Shown piece after piece: positions 1 through 9,703 of a stretch of DNA of 64,000 nucleotides (position 1 is the stretch's first letter; every line of letters begins with the position of its first letter). Position numbers and translations under genes: made by a program. The notes under the pieces are model-generated. The model was not told the origin of the DNA. It was given only the letters and a program-made list of their open reading frames with translations, and ran no database searches. The DNA lies in NCBI RefSeq assembly GCF_001613345.1, contig NZ_BDCE01000108.1, positions 1 through 64,000 of the forward strand, given 5' to 3'. This DNA is from Nocardia uniformis NBRC 13702 (lineage in GTDB: Bacteria; Actinomycetota; Actinomycetes; Mycobacteriales; Mycobacteriaceae).

Positions 1-159
1 GCAACCATCCCAGCAGAACCAAATCCGCTGTTCGGGCCGAACCATGTGAGCATCAGGCGCTCCTCGTACGACCTCGTTTCCAAGGGGCTTCGCAGATCCG
101 CTCGAGATACTCGAGTTGATCAGCGTCTCGGCCCCTGGTCGGTGTCCGTGTCGCTCTGA
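1..159 (+). CDS. possible C-terminal fragment of an upstream gene
   Basis: Frame 1 is open from the first base to a TGA at 157-159, giving 52 codons with no start inside the window. The other two forward frames close within 120 bases. The translation is basic and has no motif I recognise. An open frame this short can occur by chance at this base composition, so this is only a possible gene tail. Bases 160-439 hold no supported gene; they look less GC-rich than the rest of the window. Confidence 0.2.
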   Translation, partial: ATIPAEPNPLFGPNHVSIRRSSYDLVSKGLRRSARDTRVDQRLGPWSVSVSL

Positions 160-439
160 CCTGGAATAAGTTACGTGTTGGCGAATGCAGTGTCAAATCG
201 GCTGGTCAGAGGCCCAAAACTTAGTTGGCACGTTCGCACGATTGCGACCTGCCCGCACGAACTTTCGAAGAAGTCGCCTAAAACAATGCGACCGGTCCCT
301 TCGAATGCGTCGAAAGCCAATCATCCGAATCGGTTAACCCGCCTTGCTTCCGCACGATCCGTGCGCTGGGACCCACGGAATCCGACCCACCGAATGAATT
401 CCCACACGGCGTCCCGGGCCTCGCATCCCACCGATAACG

Positions 440-477
440 CCGAAGACCGGCCCACCCGTAGGTGGACCGGTCTTCGG
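440..477 (-). terminator. groEL terminator hairpin
   Basis: An inverted repeat has arms CCGAAGACCGG (440-450) and CCGGTCTTCGG (467-477), with further partial pairing of CCCACC and GGTGG inside. It lies about 50 bases beyond the groEL stop codon, where an intrinsic terminator is expected. There is no long U-run, as is common in actinobacteria. Confidence 0.7.
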
Positions 478-525
478 TGAGTGCTGCGAGAACCGGGATG
501 GTTCAGCGCGGACTGCTGATCGGAA

Positions 526-2151
<1,626 letters not shown>

Positions 2152-2244
2152 TGCGTTGAGATCCTCCAGATCAGGGGATTGACACGATCTGGCCAGGCGC
2201 GGTGCCCGCGACGGACGACCAGGGTTACCGGCCTCACCGTCCCG

Positions 2245-2308
2245 ACCTAGCACTCACAAGTCGAGAGTGCCAAAGCCATTTCTAGCACTCACCGATGGCG
2301 AGTGCAAG
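2245..2308 (-). promoter_or_regulatory. tandem CIRCE operators with two promoters for groEL
   Basis: Two copies of the HrcA operator (TTAGCACTC-N9-GAGTGCTAA) are present: CTAGCACTC-N9-GAGTGCCAA at 2247-2273 and CTAGCACTC-N9-GAGTGCAAG at 2282-2308. Read on the minus strand, each overlaps a sigma-A-like promoter with 17-base spacing. These are TTGCAC (2307-2302) with TAGAAA (2284-2279), and TTGGCA (2273-2268) with CTAGGT (2250-2245). The groEL leader would then be about 90-120 bases long. Confidence 0.9.
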
Positions 2309-2391
2309 GTCGGGGTGGGCGCCCCCAACCACCGCAAAGAGGAGTCCGGGGGACTTGCCCCCGGACTCGGCGAAGGTGCGCACGACGCGAA

Positions 2392-3114
2392 CTATTTGCC
2401 CGAGGTGATGGAGGCCAGCAGGGCGGCGATATCCGATTCGACCGATGCCTTGTCCAATCCGAGGCCGGAGAGCAGGCCGGTGCCGTCCTCGAGTTCCAGC
2501 AGGGCCAACAGGATGTGCTCGGTGCCGATGTAGTTGTGGCCCATGCGCAGGGCTTGCCGGAACGTGAGTTCGAGCGCCTTGGTGGTCTGCGCGTCGAATG
2601 GAATGAGAGCGGGCGGGGCCGCGTCCCCGGCAGCGGGGATATTGGCCTCGGCCACCCGGCGAACCGCGTCGGCGGCAATGCCCTTCGCGGTGATGGCCTG
2701 CACCGCAAGACCTTCGGGCTCGCTGAGCAGGCCCAGGATCAGATGCGATGTGTGGATCTCCGCATTGCCGGCCGTGCGGGCCTCCTCCTGCGCGGCCACC
2801 ACCACATTGCGGGCACGCGGGGTGAACTTGGCGAAACCGGCATTGGGGTCCATGGCCTCGGTCGGAGCTCCCGGGGCCTTGGGGACGAAGCGCTTCTGGG
2901 CGGCCTGCTTGGTGACTCCCATGCTGGAACCGATCTCGGTCCAGGAGGCGCCGGAGCGGCGGGCCTGATCCACGAAGTGGCCGATCAGGTGGTCGGCCAG
3001 GCCATCGAGGTGATCACCGAGAACCACCGCGTCGGACAGCTGTTCCAGCACATTGTCGGGGCGGGCCTTCTTGATGCCATCGATCAGGTCGTCGAGGCGG
3101 AGCGAGTGCGTCAT
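2392..3114 (-). CDS. clpC2: ClpC2-like protein with HTH and two Clp N-terminal repeats
   Basis: The 240-residue protein lacks any AAA+ domain. Residues about 55-75 (SWTEIGSSMGVTKQAAQKRF) form a helix-turn-helix. Two Clp_N repeats follow: about 95-155 (FTPRARNVVVAAQEEAR..HLILGLL) and 170-235 (TTKALELTFRQALRMGHNYIGTEHILLALL). This is the layout of mycobacterial ClpC2 (Rv2667), which by published work binds cyclomarin-type antibiotics that target ClpC1 and represses its own gene. The start codon lies two bases from a long palindromic promoter, which fits autoregulation. It is not part of an operon. Whether it decoys ClpC1 ligands here is inference. Confidence 0.8.
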   Translation of the reverse strand: MTHSLRLDDLIDGIKKARPDNVLEQLSDAVVLGDHLDGLADHLIGHFVDQARRSGASWTEIGSSMGVTKQAAQKRFVPKAPGAPTEAMDPNAGFAKFTPRARNVVVAAQEEARTAGNAEIHTSHLILGLLSEPEGLAVQAITAKGIAADAVRRVAEANIPAAGDAAPPALIPFDAQTTKALELTFRQALRMGHNYIGTEHILLALLELEDGTGLLSGLGLDKASVESDIAALLASITSGK

Positions 3115-3115
3115 G

Positions 3116-3163
3116 CGTCAACTATAGGTTGACCATTGAGCATTGGTCAACCATTAGTTGACG
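3116..3163 (-). promoter_or_regulatory. leaderless promoter inside a nested palindrome, ClpC2 operator
   Basis: The inner arms are GGTTGACCA (3127-3135) and TGGTCAACC (3144-3152). The outer arms are CGTCAACTA (3116-3124) and TAGTTGACG (3155-3163). Together they give four GTTGAC-type half-sites. On the minus strand TTGACC (3150-3145), an 18-base spacer and TATAGT (3126-3121) form a strong promoter. The -10 ends six bases before the ATG at 3114 and there is no Shine-Dalgarno, so the mRNA should be leaderless. A protein bound here would cover both -35 and -10. Confidence 0.75.
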
Positions 3164-3177
3164 ATAGTGCCGACGGA

Positions 3178-3531
3178 CTAGCGCCCGATCGCGGTCCGCA
3201 GCTTCGACACCACCCGGTCCGGACGCTCGACCTCGACCACCACCCGCGCGTACTTCCCATCGGACAGCTCGATGACCACCGCCTTCTCCGGATTCCGCAC
3301 ATCCCAGAAGGTCCGCTTACCCTTATGGAGGTAGGTCCCCGCCGTGATCACCCGCGGCAGGTAGGTACCTCCGAAGCGAATACCCCTGGGCTTGCGAGCC
3401 AGCTCCGGATCGAGCTCCACCCCGCGCACCTCGCTCAGTGGAATCACCACGCGCCGCTTCAATGTCCACAACCGGTGCCAGCCCTGCGGCTCCACAACCA
3501 GCGTCCGTCCCTCGGTGCGCACTTCCGCCAT
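3178..3531 (-). CDS. conserved hypothetical protein, possible PH-like fold
   Basis: The product has 117 residues, no signal peptide and no membrane segment. It is rich in predicted beta strands: TEGRTLVVEPQGWHRLW, a basic stretch LKRRVVIPLSEVRGVELD, then TYLPRVITAGTYL and VVIELSDGKYARVVVEV. The pattern of a GTYL..GKRTFWDVRNPEKAVVIEL core ending in a helix resembles bacterial PH-like domains, but this is an impression and not a recognised family match. The ATG at 3531 is chosen because GGAGG lies upstream; an in-frame start at 3624 lacks one. It is separated from its neighbours by about 60-100 bases. Confidence 0.7.
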   Translation of the reverse strand: MAEVRTEGRTLVVEPQGWHRLWTLKRRVVIPLSEVRGVELDPELARKPRGIRFGGTYLPRVITAGTYLHKGKRTFWDVRNPEKAVVIELSDGKYARVVVEVERPDRVVSKLRTAIGR

Positions 3532-3634
3532 GCCACATTCCTCCACTCGACGAAACCGGACCCGGACAATCGGCCCATATCCGATCATTCCCGAATCCGG
3601 AGCCGAGTGGCGGTAAGCCGACACGCCCGGATTC

Positions 3635-4717
3635 CTAGGGGCGAGCAGTCCAGGCCGCGCCGCGGACGACTCCCTCCTTGAACCAGGCTGCGGAGCGACC
3701 GGTCAGGACGGTGCCGGTGGGTGTGTCGTCGGCTCGGAGGAATTGGATTACGCCGTCGCGGCGACCGAGGCTCAGGCACTGGATGTAGTAGCGGAAACGC
3801 AAGGGATGAGCCGGTTTTCCGTGCAGAGCGTCGGCGATGGCGGCGGCCGCCCGGGTACCGGTGGGCAGCGCGGTGGCGCAGGCCATGCGCAGGTCACGGT
3901 CGCCGGGGCCGGGGATTACGGCGGCGTCGCCCGCGGCGTAGATCTCCGGGTGCGATTGCGAGCGCATGGCCGTGTCAACCAGGACGCGACCGCGGTGGTC
4001 GACCGCCAGACCGGAGTCGGCAGCCAGCTCCGGGACGGCGAAACCGGTTGTCCACAGCACTGTTTCGGCGTCGACGTGGTCGCCGTCGGCGAGGTCGAGG
4101 CCGGTCGGGGTCACCGCTATGACCTTGGTGCCGGAACGGACCCGCACGCCGAGCCGATCCAGGACCGCCGCCACGTGCGCACCCGCCCGATCCGACAGCC
4201 AGGCCGCCGGTTCCGCGGAGGTGATCAGCAGCACCGACAGATCCGGTCGGGTCTCAGCCAATTCGGTCGCCACCTCGATACCGGTCGAGCCGCCGCCGAC
4301 CACCGCGACTCGGCCGGTGAGGGCGGGTACGCGGGCGGTGTCCTCCGGTGTCGCGACCGAATGCGCGTATTCGGCCACGCCGGGGGTGGTGGCGTCCGCG
4401 ATACTGCCGAGGGCGTAGGCGAGCGAGTCGTAGGCGATCTCCCAGTCACCGTCCAGGGCCACCAGGCGAGCGCGGGTGTCGATGTGGGTGGCGCGGGCCT
4501 GGACGAATTCGATGCCCTTGCGCTCCAGCCGCTCCCGCAGGTTCCAGCGCGGTACCGGCTGGCCGACCAGAGCCTGATGCAGGCGTACCCGCTCGACGAA
4601 TTCCGCTCGCGCGTCGATCACCGTGACCCGCGCGCCGCGCACTTTCGCCGCGCGCCCGGCCGCCGACAATCCCGCGTAACCCGCGCCGAGTACGACAATC
4701 CGATGCTGTTCGGTCAT
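3635..4717 (-). CDS. FAD/NAD(P)-dependent oxidoreductase (NDH-2-like), ECF41 partner
   Basis: The 360-residue flavoprotein has an N-terminal FAD-binding GAGYAGLSAA motif, a second nucleotide-binding VAVVGGGSTGIEVATEL around residue 150, and the C-terminal FAD motif IYAAGDAAVIPG around residue 280. This is the pyridine nucleotide-disulphide/NDH-2 layout without an obvious redox CxxC. The start at 4717 follows AAGGAG at normal spacing. It lies just downstream of an ECF41 sigma gene. That family usually sits beside a carboxymuconolactone decarboxylase, oxidoreductase or epimerase gene that it transcribes, so this is the likely target. The electron acceptor is unknown. Confidence 0.85.
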   Translation of the reverse strand: MTEQHRIVVLGAGYAGLSAAGRAAKVRGARVTVIDARAEFVERVRLHQALVGQPVPRWNLRERLERKGIEFVQARATHIDTRARLVALDGDWEIAYDSLAYALGSIADATTPGVAEYAHSVATPEDTARVPALTGRVAVVGGGSTGIEVATELAETRPDLSVLLITSAEPAAWLSDRAGAHVAAVLDRLGVRVRSGTKVIAVTPTGLDLADGDHVDAETVLWTTGFAVPELAADSGLAVDHRGRVLVDTAMRSQSHPEIYAAGDAAVIPGPGDRDLRMACATALPTGTRAAAAIADALHGKPAHPLRFRYYIQCLSLGRRDGVIQFLRADDTPTGTVLTGRSAAWFKEGVVRGAAWTARP

Positions 4718-4752
4718 TGGAGTGACTCCTTTCGAAGGGCCGATACTCCTCA

Positions 4753-4779
4753 GACCGGATAGCGATGCCATCCCTGACA
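4753..4779 (-). promoter_or_regulatory. candidate ECF41-type promoter for the oxidoreductase gene
   Basis: Read on the minus strand, TGTCAGG (4779-4773), 16 bases and GGTC (4756-4753) approximate the ECF41 consensus as I recall it (TGTCACA, about 16 bases, CGTC). The site lies 36 bases before the oxidoreductase start. It is a partial match and could be coincidental. Confidence 0.3.
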
Positions 4780-4840
4780 GCTCCGAGACGTGTGCTGCGT
4801 CACTGTGGCCCGTCGACGATGGCGACCGCCCCCGCGGCGA

Positions 4841-5731
4841 TCAGCGAGATGTCTTGTCGGTGCGGGCGAAATAGTCCAGCTTGTCCGGGTTCAAGATCAA
4901 TCGGACAGCATGCACCAGGTCACCGGATACATCGAACGCGGCGACCACCAGTACGACGCCGGTGACCCGAACCACCAGGGCGAGAGCACCATTGACCTCT
5001 TCGACGGAGAACTCCAGCTCCGAGATATCACGATCGAGCAGGCCGGTGAGGTAGCGGGCCACCCGATTCGCACCCGCGATCGGCCTGCGGGCGGCGGTTA
5101 CCTTGCCGCCACCGTCCGCCCTGGCCACGATATCGGTGGCGAACATGCGCTCCAGTGCGGTCACATCCCCGGAACGGGCCGCGAACAGGAAGCGGTCCAG
5201 CAGTTCTCGCACGCGCTCGGGGGTCGCGTCGAAGCGCGGGCGCTCGTCGCGCACCCGCTGGCCCGCACGCCGATACAGCTGTTGCGAATTGGCCTCGGAA
5301 AGCCGCAGCATGTCGGCGATTTCGCGGTGTGTGTAGCCGAAAGCCTCGCGCAGTACGAAAACCGCGCGCTCGGTGGGCGTCAATCGTTCCAGCAGTGCGA
5401 GGAAGGCCAGCGACACCGACTCCCGCTGCTGCGCCGATTCCAGCGGTCCGAGTTCACCGTCGCCGGTTCGCACCGGCTCCGGAAGCCACTCCCCCACATA
5501 GGTTTCGCGGCGGGCACGCGCCGAATCCAGCCAGCTGCGGCACTGATTGACCAGCACCGTGGTCAACCAGGCTTCGGCGGAGCGGATTTCGGCGCGATCG
5601 GCACCGTCCCAGCGCAGGTAGACCTCCTGCACCGCATCCTCGGCCTCACTCGCCGACCCCAACATGCGGTACGCGAGCGCGAACAACCGCCGACGCTGCC
5701 GTTCGAATTCCGACAGCCCACCGATGTCCAC
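4841..5731 (-). CDS. ECF41-family RNA polymerase sigma factor with SnoaL-like C-terminal domain
   Basis: The product is about 296 residues. Sigma region 2 is LFALAYRMLGSASEAEDAVQEVYLRW (about 14-40) and region 4 is LTPTERAVFVLREAFGYTHREIADML (about 113-138). A SnoaL/NTF2-like extension follows. The signature motifs of ECF41 are all visible: WLPEP in the linker, DGGGK in the extension and NPDKL near the end. In characterised members the extension replaces an anti-sigma factor and controls activity in cis. The GTG at 5731 is chosen because upstream residues are low-complexity and basic and lie before the conserved region 2. The gene precedes, on the same strand, the oxidoreductase it probably controls. 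Confidence 0.88.
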   Translation of the reverse strand: MDIGGLSEFERQRRRLFALAYRMLGSASEAEDAVQEVYLRWDGADRAEIRSAEAWLTTVLVNQCRSWLDSARARRETYVGEWLPEPVRTGDGELGPLESAQQRESVSLAFLALLERLTPTERAVFVLREAFGYTHREIADMLRLSEANSQQLYRRAGQRVRDERPRFDATPERVRELLDRFLFAARSGDVTALERMFATDIVARADGGGKVTAARRPIAGANRVARYLTGLLDRDISELEFSVEEVNGALALVVRVTGVVLVVAAFDVSGDLVHAVRLILNPDKLDYFARTDKTSR

Positions 5732-5925
5732 TGGCCCACCCGTTCTCGCACTACTAGGTCGAGCGGGGACGATACGCCTACGTGACCGCCGAACGCTGTG
5801 ACCACTCGCACGCCGCCACGGTCCGCGCGCTACCAATGAACGGCCGACCGATCCCTATTGGCGATCGACTGCACCCGACCGCCCAGGCAATTCGGACTGG
5901 CATCGACCGCTGGGGTACCCACACC

Positions 5926-6014
5926 GTCATTTCGGCGTGGGTTTGGCCGGAATCCACTGCGATTGGTTCAGGCATACCGAGTGTGGATCCCGGCCAAAAG
6001 CACGCCGGGATGAC
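5926..6014. repeat. REP-like paired hairpin element, copy 1
   Basis: The left arm at 5926-5957 is degenerate (GTCATTTCGGCG..GGCCGGAATCCAC). The right arm at 5983-6014 is intact (GTGGATCCCGGC..GCCGGGATGAC). It lies between the sigma factor start and the stop of the lipoprotein gene. The remainder of 5732-6047 holds nothing else I can identify. Confidence 0.85.
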
Positions 6015-6047
6015 GAGCGGTCACCGTTCGAGCCGATGATCGCCGAA

Positions 6048-6476
6048 TTACTTCGCGGCGACGCGGATGGCTACGGCGACGGGGGTGTCGGTGTAGGTCT
6101 GGGCCAGGCAGGCGAGTTTGGCGGTGCCGAGGGCGACGTTGGGGCTACCTTCCAGCTCTGAGCCCGGGTTGGCGGTCAGGACCTGATCGATCACCTGTTT
6201 CTGGGTGTCGTCGGTGAGGTCGCGGAATTCGCCGCAGGTGGTTTGCGCGCCATTGGCCGTGGTCTGCTTCGCCAGGGCCGGGGTGGTCGGCGCGTCAGCG
6301 GGCGGCTCCACGACCGTGAACGTGGTTGTGGTGGGCGCGGTGGTGTGCGCCTCGGAGCTACTGGACTGCGTTACCTTGCGCAGCCCGTTCACCTCAGGGG
6401 ACTCGTCCTGCCCACAGCCGGACAGCCCCAACGCCAGCGCGCCGAACGCGCAGACGATGACCGACATTCGCTTCAT
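6048..6476 (-). CDS. secreted lipoprotein of unknown function
   Basis: The 142-residue precursor has a basic-hydrophobic signal MKRMSVIVCAFGALALGLSG ending in lipobox LSGC, so the mature protein should be lipid-anchored at Cys21 in the cell envelope. A Thr/Ser/Pro-rich linker (about 38-70) leads to a small domain starting CGEFRDLTDDTQKQVIDQVL. Its two Cys could form a disulphide. The CGEF..DEATQ style of opening recalls small secreted HdeA-like actinobacterial proteins, but I cannot assign a family. The start at 6476 follows GGAAAG and puts the signal peptide at the N-terminus. Confidence 0.8.
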   Translation of the reverse strand: MKRMSVIVCAFGALALGLSGCGQDESPEVNGLRKVTQSSSSEAHTTAPTTTTFTVVEPPADAPTTPALAKQTTANGAQTTCGEFRDLTDDTQKQVIDQVLTANPGSELEGSPNVALGTAKLACLAQTYTDTPVAVAIRVAAK

Positions 6477-6613
6477 ACCGTGCTTTCCGAGTGTGTTCTG
6501 GGCGCCGGACCTGCCCGGCGCTCGCAGCAGCGTACCGGGTGGGCACGATGCCGGGGAGGCGAGCAGGAAACAGGACGGTCGCTTCAGCACCTTCGCACGT
6601 TCGGCAGGGGTGG

Positions 6614-7570
6614 CTATCGCTCACGCGCGATGGACCGCCACTCCCGCGGGGTCATCCCGTACGCCTGGCGGAATCGGCGTGCGAAATGCGAGGGATCACG
6701 AAAACCCCCGAGCGCCGCGATCACCGCGATCGACCGATGACCATTGCGGGGACGGACCAGTTCGGCCCGTACCCGTTCCAGTCGCTGACCGATAATCCAC
6801 TGCTCCAAACGGAAATCCGCACTGTGACAGAGCTTGTACAGATAGCGCACCGACACGCTGTGGGCGCGGGCGATCGATTCCGGGCCGAGGTCGCAGTCGG
6901 TGAGGTTGCGGCGCACATATTCCCGAACCTGGGTCAGGAGGATGTCGGCGGGCACCGCGGTTCCGTCGACGCTGTTCGCGCCGGCGGCCGAGGTCAGCAA
7001 CGCGCGCACCAATTCTGTACTCGCGCTGCCGAGTTCCCTGGCGGCCGGATCGGAGGTGAGTGTGTCGGCTCGGCGCACGAGCAGTTCGATGTGACTGGAC
7101 ATCAGGTCGTGGAGCGGGCTGGCCAGTAGCCGCAGCGCCGCCGTTCGAATCGTTTCGGCCGGCAGCCCCAACTGCTCCAGCGGCACCAGCACGGCGGAGA
7201 ATCTCGATAGTTCACGCCAACCGACTTCGTACGGCAGGTTGTAGTCCAGGACGAACAACTCATTCGACCAGACCGCCTCATGAGCACCGAAGCGGTGCCA
7301 GGTGGTCCCCGATTCGGCCAATCCCAGCGCAATTACCGGTGACGGTCCGCCGCATACCTGCTTCCCCGTACGAAGGAGCCGGAATCCGGAGCACTCGACG
7401 TGATAGATCGTTGCCGCGCCGAGTTCCCACAGGTCGAAACGCGCGTTCAGTTGATCGCCGGCGGTCTCGGGCAGGACGTACTGTGGCGCGGCGGCACGGA
7501 CCACATGATCGGCCACCATGTCTGCACGCTCATCGGGACGGACCCCGTACGTATCCAGCACAGTCGCCAT
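6614..7570 (-). CDS. AraC-family transcriptional regulator
   Basis: The 318-residue protein has an N-terminal sensor region of the AraC-binding-like type (about 20-190) and a C-terminal double helix-turn-helix (about 215-318). The latter includes LGPESIARAHSVSVRYLYKLCHSA and the typical signature ALGGFRDPSHFARRFRQAYGMTPREWR. The ATG at 7570 is preferred over one 18 bases upstream because GGAGG sits at the right spacing before it. The gene stands alone, with its target unknown. The 300 bases upstream (7571-7872) contain no gene or clear palindrome I can support. Confidence 0.9.
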   Translation of the reverse strand: MATVLDTYGVRPDERADMVADHVVRAAAPQYVLPETAGDQLNARFDLWELGAATIYHVECSGFRLLRTGKQVCGGPSPVIALGLAESGTTWHRFGAHEAVWSNELFVLDYNLPYEVGWRELSRFSAVLVPLEQLGLPAETIRTAALRLLASPLHDLMSSHIELLVRRADTLTSDPAARELGSASTELVRALLTSAAGANSVDGTAVPADILLTQVREYVRRNLTDCDLGPESIARAHSVSVRYLYKLCHSADFRLEQWIIGQRLERVRAELVRPRNGHRSIAVIAALGGFRDPSHFARRFRQAYGMTPREWRSIARER

Positions 7571-7872
7571 GACGTCCTCCGGAAGCATCCACGACGGTCA
7601 CCGCTGCGCGACCACAACCGTGCGCCCTCGGACCGGACTCGTGCGTTCACAGTCGATTCTCGCCGCCGCGGTCCGCCTATGGTGACAAAACCGGCTCTCC
7701 TTTGCTGGCTGTTTGGGATACAGGGCTCCCGCCCGCACATCGGGGACGTGATCCAAGGGCGCTCCCGGGGATCACCTGCCGCGCACGCTGTCGATGACGC
7801 CAGATGGGCAGCAGGTCATCCCGCCCACCGATAGGCGAGCGGGGCCATCCGCGATTCAGGTGGCCGCGCTGA

Positions 7873-8226
7873 TCAATTCAGGTGACGCTGCCAATCCGCG
7901 GGCACCCGGTCACGCGGTCCCGGCACCGTCTGATCCAGCGGATGATGCCGCGGTGCCGCCAATTCCGGACCCTCCCCATAGGTCTCGCTGGTGGCGTAGT
8001 TCCAGAACCACTCCTCGCCCGGCTCGTAACTCTGCACGAACTGGTGGCCGGTCTGCTTGAAATGCTTGGTGGCGTGCTGGGACGGGGAGCTGTCGCAACA
8101 ACCCACGTGGCCGCACTGGGCGCAGCGGCGCAGATGCACCCACCAGCCCTGGGCCGCGTCGCATTCCACACAGCCGGGACCGCTGGGGGCCACCGCGGCG
8201 TCGATTCCCTCGATCTGCTTCGACAT
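7873..8226 (-). CDS. UBP-type zinc finger protein
   Basis: The 117-residue protein is almost entirely one zf-UBP domain. Its Zn ligands are visible in order: CVEC (about 20-23), CAQC (36-39), a CC pair near 43-44, then His residues in QHATKHFKQTGH (about 52-62). The segment EPGEEWFWNY follows. In eukaryotes this fold binds the free C-terminal Gly-Gly of ubiquitin; the bacterial ligand is unknown. Its ATG shares a base with the kinase TGA (TGATG), and GGAGG precedes it, so translation is coupled to the kinase gene. Confidence 0.9.
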   Translation of the reverse strand: MSKQIEGIDAAVAPSGPGCVECDAAQGWWVHLRRCAQCGHVGCCDSSPSQHATKHFKQTGHQFVQSYEPGEEWFWNYATSETYGEGPELAAPRHHPLDQTVPGPRDRVPADWQRHLN

Positions 8227-9695
8227 CACTTTCCTCCCGTATCGGATTGTGCCGCTTCGATTTCCGCGCCCTTCGGCGGATTCAGCGGCAGCCGGACGAT
8301 GAAGCGGGTATTACCGGGCTCGGATTCCACGCGAATATCGCCACCGTGCTTGTTCACCACAATGCGGAACGAGATGTCCAGACCCAGCCCGGTGCCCTCA
8401 CCGACCGGTTTGGTGGTGAAGAACGGCTCGAAGATTCGGGTACGGATATCCGGTGGCACACCGGGGCCATCGTCGCCGATTTCCACTACCGCACAGTCGT
8501 TCTCGCGATAGGTGCGCACCGTGAGGGTGCCGTGGCTGTTCATCGCGGCAATGGCATTGTCGATCAGGTTCGTCCACACCTGATTCAGTTCCGCCGCGAA
8601 GCAGGGCACGGGCGCCAGCCCGCGGTCGTACTCCTTGACCACCTCGATATCGTCACCGATCTTGCGGCCCAACATGACCAGGGTGCTGTCCAATAATTCG
8701 TGGATATCCACCACCTGGAAGGGCGCGCGGTCCATCTGCGAATACTGTTTGGCCGCGTTCACCAAAGACGATATGCGGGTGGTGGAGTCGGCGATCTCGT
8801 TCATGAGCAGCTCGGTCTCGACCGTGTAGTTGAGCCAGCGGATCGCGCCCTCGAACACACCCTCACAATCGGCGAGCGCGCCGTGCACCCTCTCCAACCA
8901 GTCGATATCGAATCCGGCCTGTACAAAGTTGGGCGCGAGGTCCCAGCCGTTCGAAATACCGTGCGCCTGGAGCCAATCGCCGAGTTCGTCCTCACGATCG
9001 GCGGCCTCCAGCGACGTGAGCGTCGGAGCCTTGGCGACCTGTGCGGCCGCCTCCTCCTGAAACTGCACCAGCGCCTCGAGGGTATTGGAGTCGAATGTGC
9101 CGTGCGCCATCATCTTGAGCTTGTGGCGCATTCCGGCGACGCGCTCACGCAGCGATGAGGTGGCCCGAACCGCCGCTGCCGCAGGGTTGTTCAACTCGTG
9201 CGTCAAACCCGCCGACAGCGAACCGAGGGCCAGCAGGCGTTCGCGCTGCCCGAGGATCTCATTGGAATTGCGGTTGCCGAAGAACACGCCCTCCAGCAGG
9301 TGCAGCGCCATCGGGAACCACTCCTGCATGACGCGGGCGAAGGTGCCCGCATCCAGGACGAAGAATTTCGACGGACGGGTCACATAGAACGAGCCGGAGT
9401 AGTTCTGGTCGACCTTGTCGCCCATATACGCCGTCCACGCGCCGGCGTAGGAACCGTGATGGCTGGTACGCACCAGCTCGATCTCCTCGCCACCGGACAG
9501 TTTGGTCAACACCACCTCGCCGTCCATGAGCACGTAGAAGCAGGTGGCGGGATCACCCTCCCGGAATACCGGACCCGGTTCGAAATACTCGACGCGACCC
9601 TCGCGGCACAGCAGGGCCAGCTGCTCGTCGTCCAGCTTCTCGAACAGGAACAGATCCCGTAATTCGTTGGGATCGCAAATCACCTGGGCGCCCAT
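8226..9695 (-). CDS. cyclic-nucleotide-binding-domain histidine kinase
   Basis: The 489-residue cytosolic kinase has no membrane segment. Residues about 15-135 form a cNMP-binding beta-barrel (FEPGPVFREGDPATCFYVLMDGEVVL). The phospho-acceptor box is GLTHELNNPAAAA (about 163-175). The ATPase domain shows the N box (LNQVWTNLIDNAIAAM), G1 (DDGPGVPPD), F (FEPFFTTK) and G2 (GEGTGLGL). Residues 190-300 are an extended helical region between sensor and kinase parts. It sits nine bases after the receiver-oxidoreductase gene and overlaps the zinc-finger gene, so it is the probable kinase for the REC domain next door. The effector of the cNMP domain cannot be read from sequence. Confidence 0.92.
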   Translation of the reverse strand: MGAQVICDPNELRDLFLFEKLDDEQLALLCREGRVEYFEPGPVFREGDPATCFYVLMDGEVVLTKLSGGEEIELVRTSHHGSYAGAWTAYMGDKVDQNYSGSFYVTRPSKFFVLDAGTFARVMQEWFPMALHLLEGVFFGNRNSNEILGQRERLLALGSLSAGLTHELNNPAAAAVRATSSLRERVAGMRHKLKMMAHGTFDSNTLEALVQFQEEAAAQVAKAPTLTSLEAADREDELGDWLQAHGISNGWDLAPNFVQAGFDIDWLERVHGALADCEGVFEGAIRWLNYTVETELLMNEIADSTTRISSLVNAAKQYSQMDRAPFQVVDIHELLDSTLVMLGRKIGDDIEVVKEYDRGLAPVPCFAAELNQVWTNLIDNAIAAMNSHGTLTVRTYRENDCAVVEIGDDGPGVPPDIRTRIFEPFFTTKPVGEGTGLGLDISFRIVVNKHGGDIRVESEPGNTRFIVRLPLNPPKGAEIEAAQSDTGGK

Positions 9696-9703
9696 CAGGC
9701 CTC

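Noticed and set aside
175..480. 101-codon plus-strand frame before groEL
   Set aside because: Arg/Pro/Ser-rich composition, no ribosome site, and it runs through the groEL terminator hairpin.
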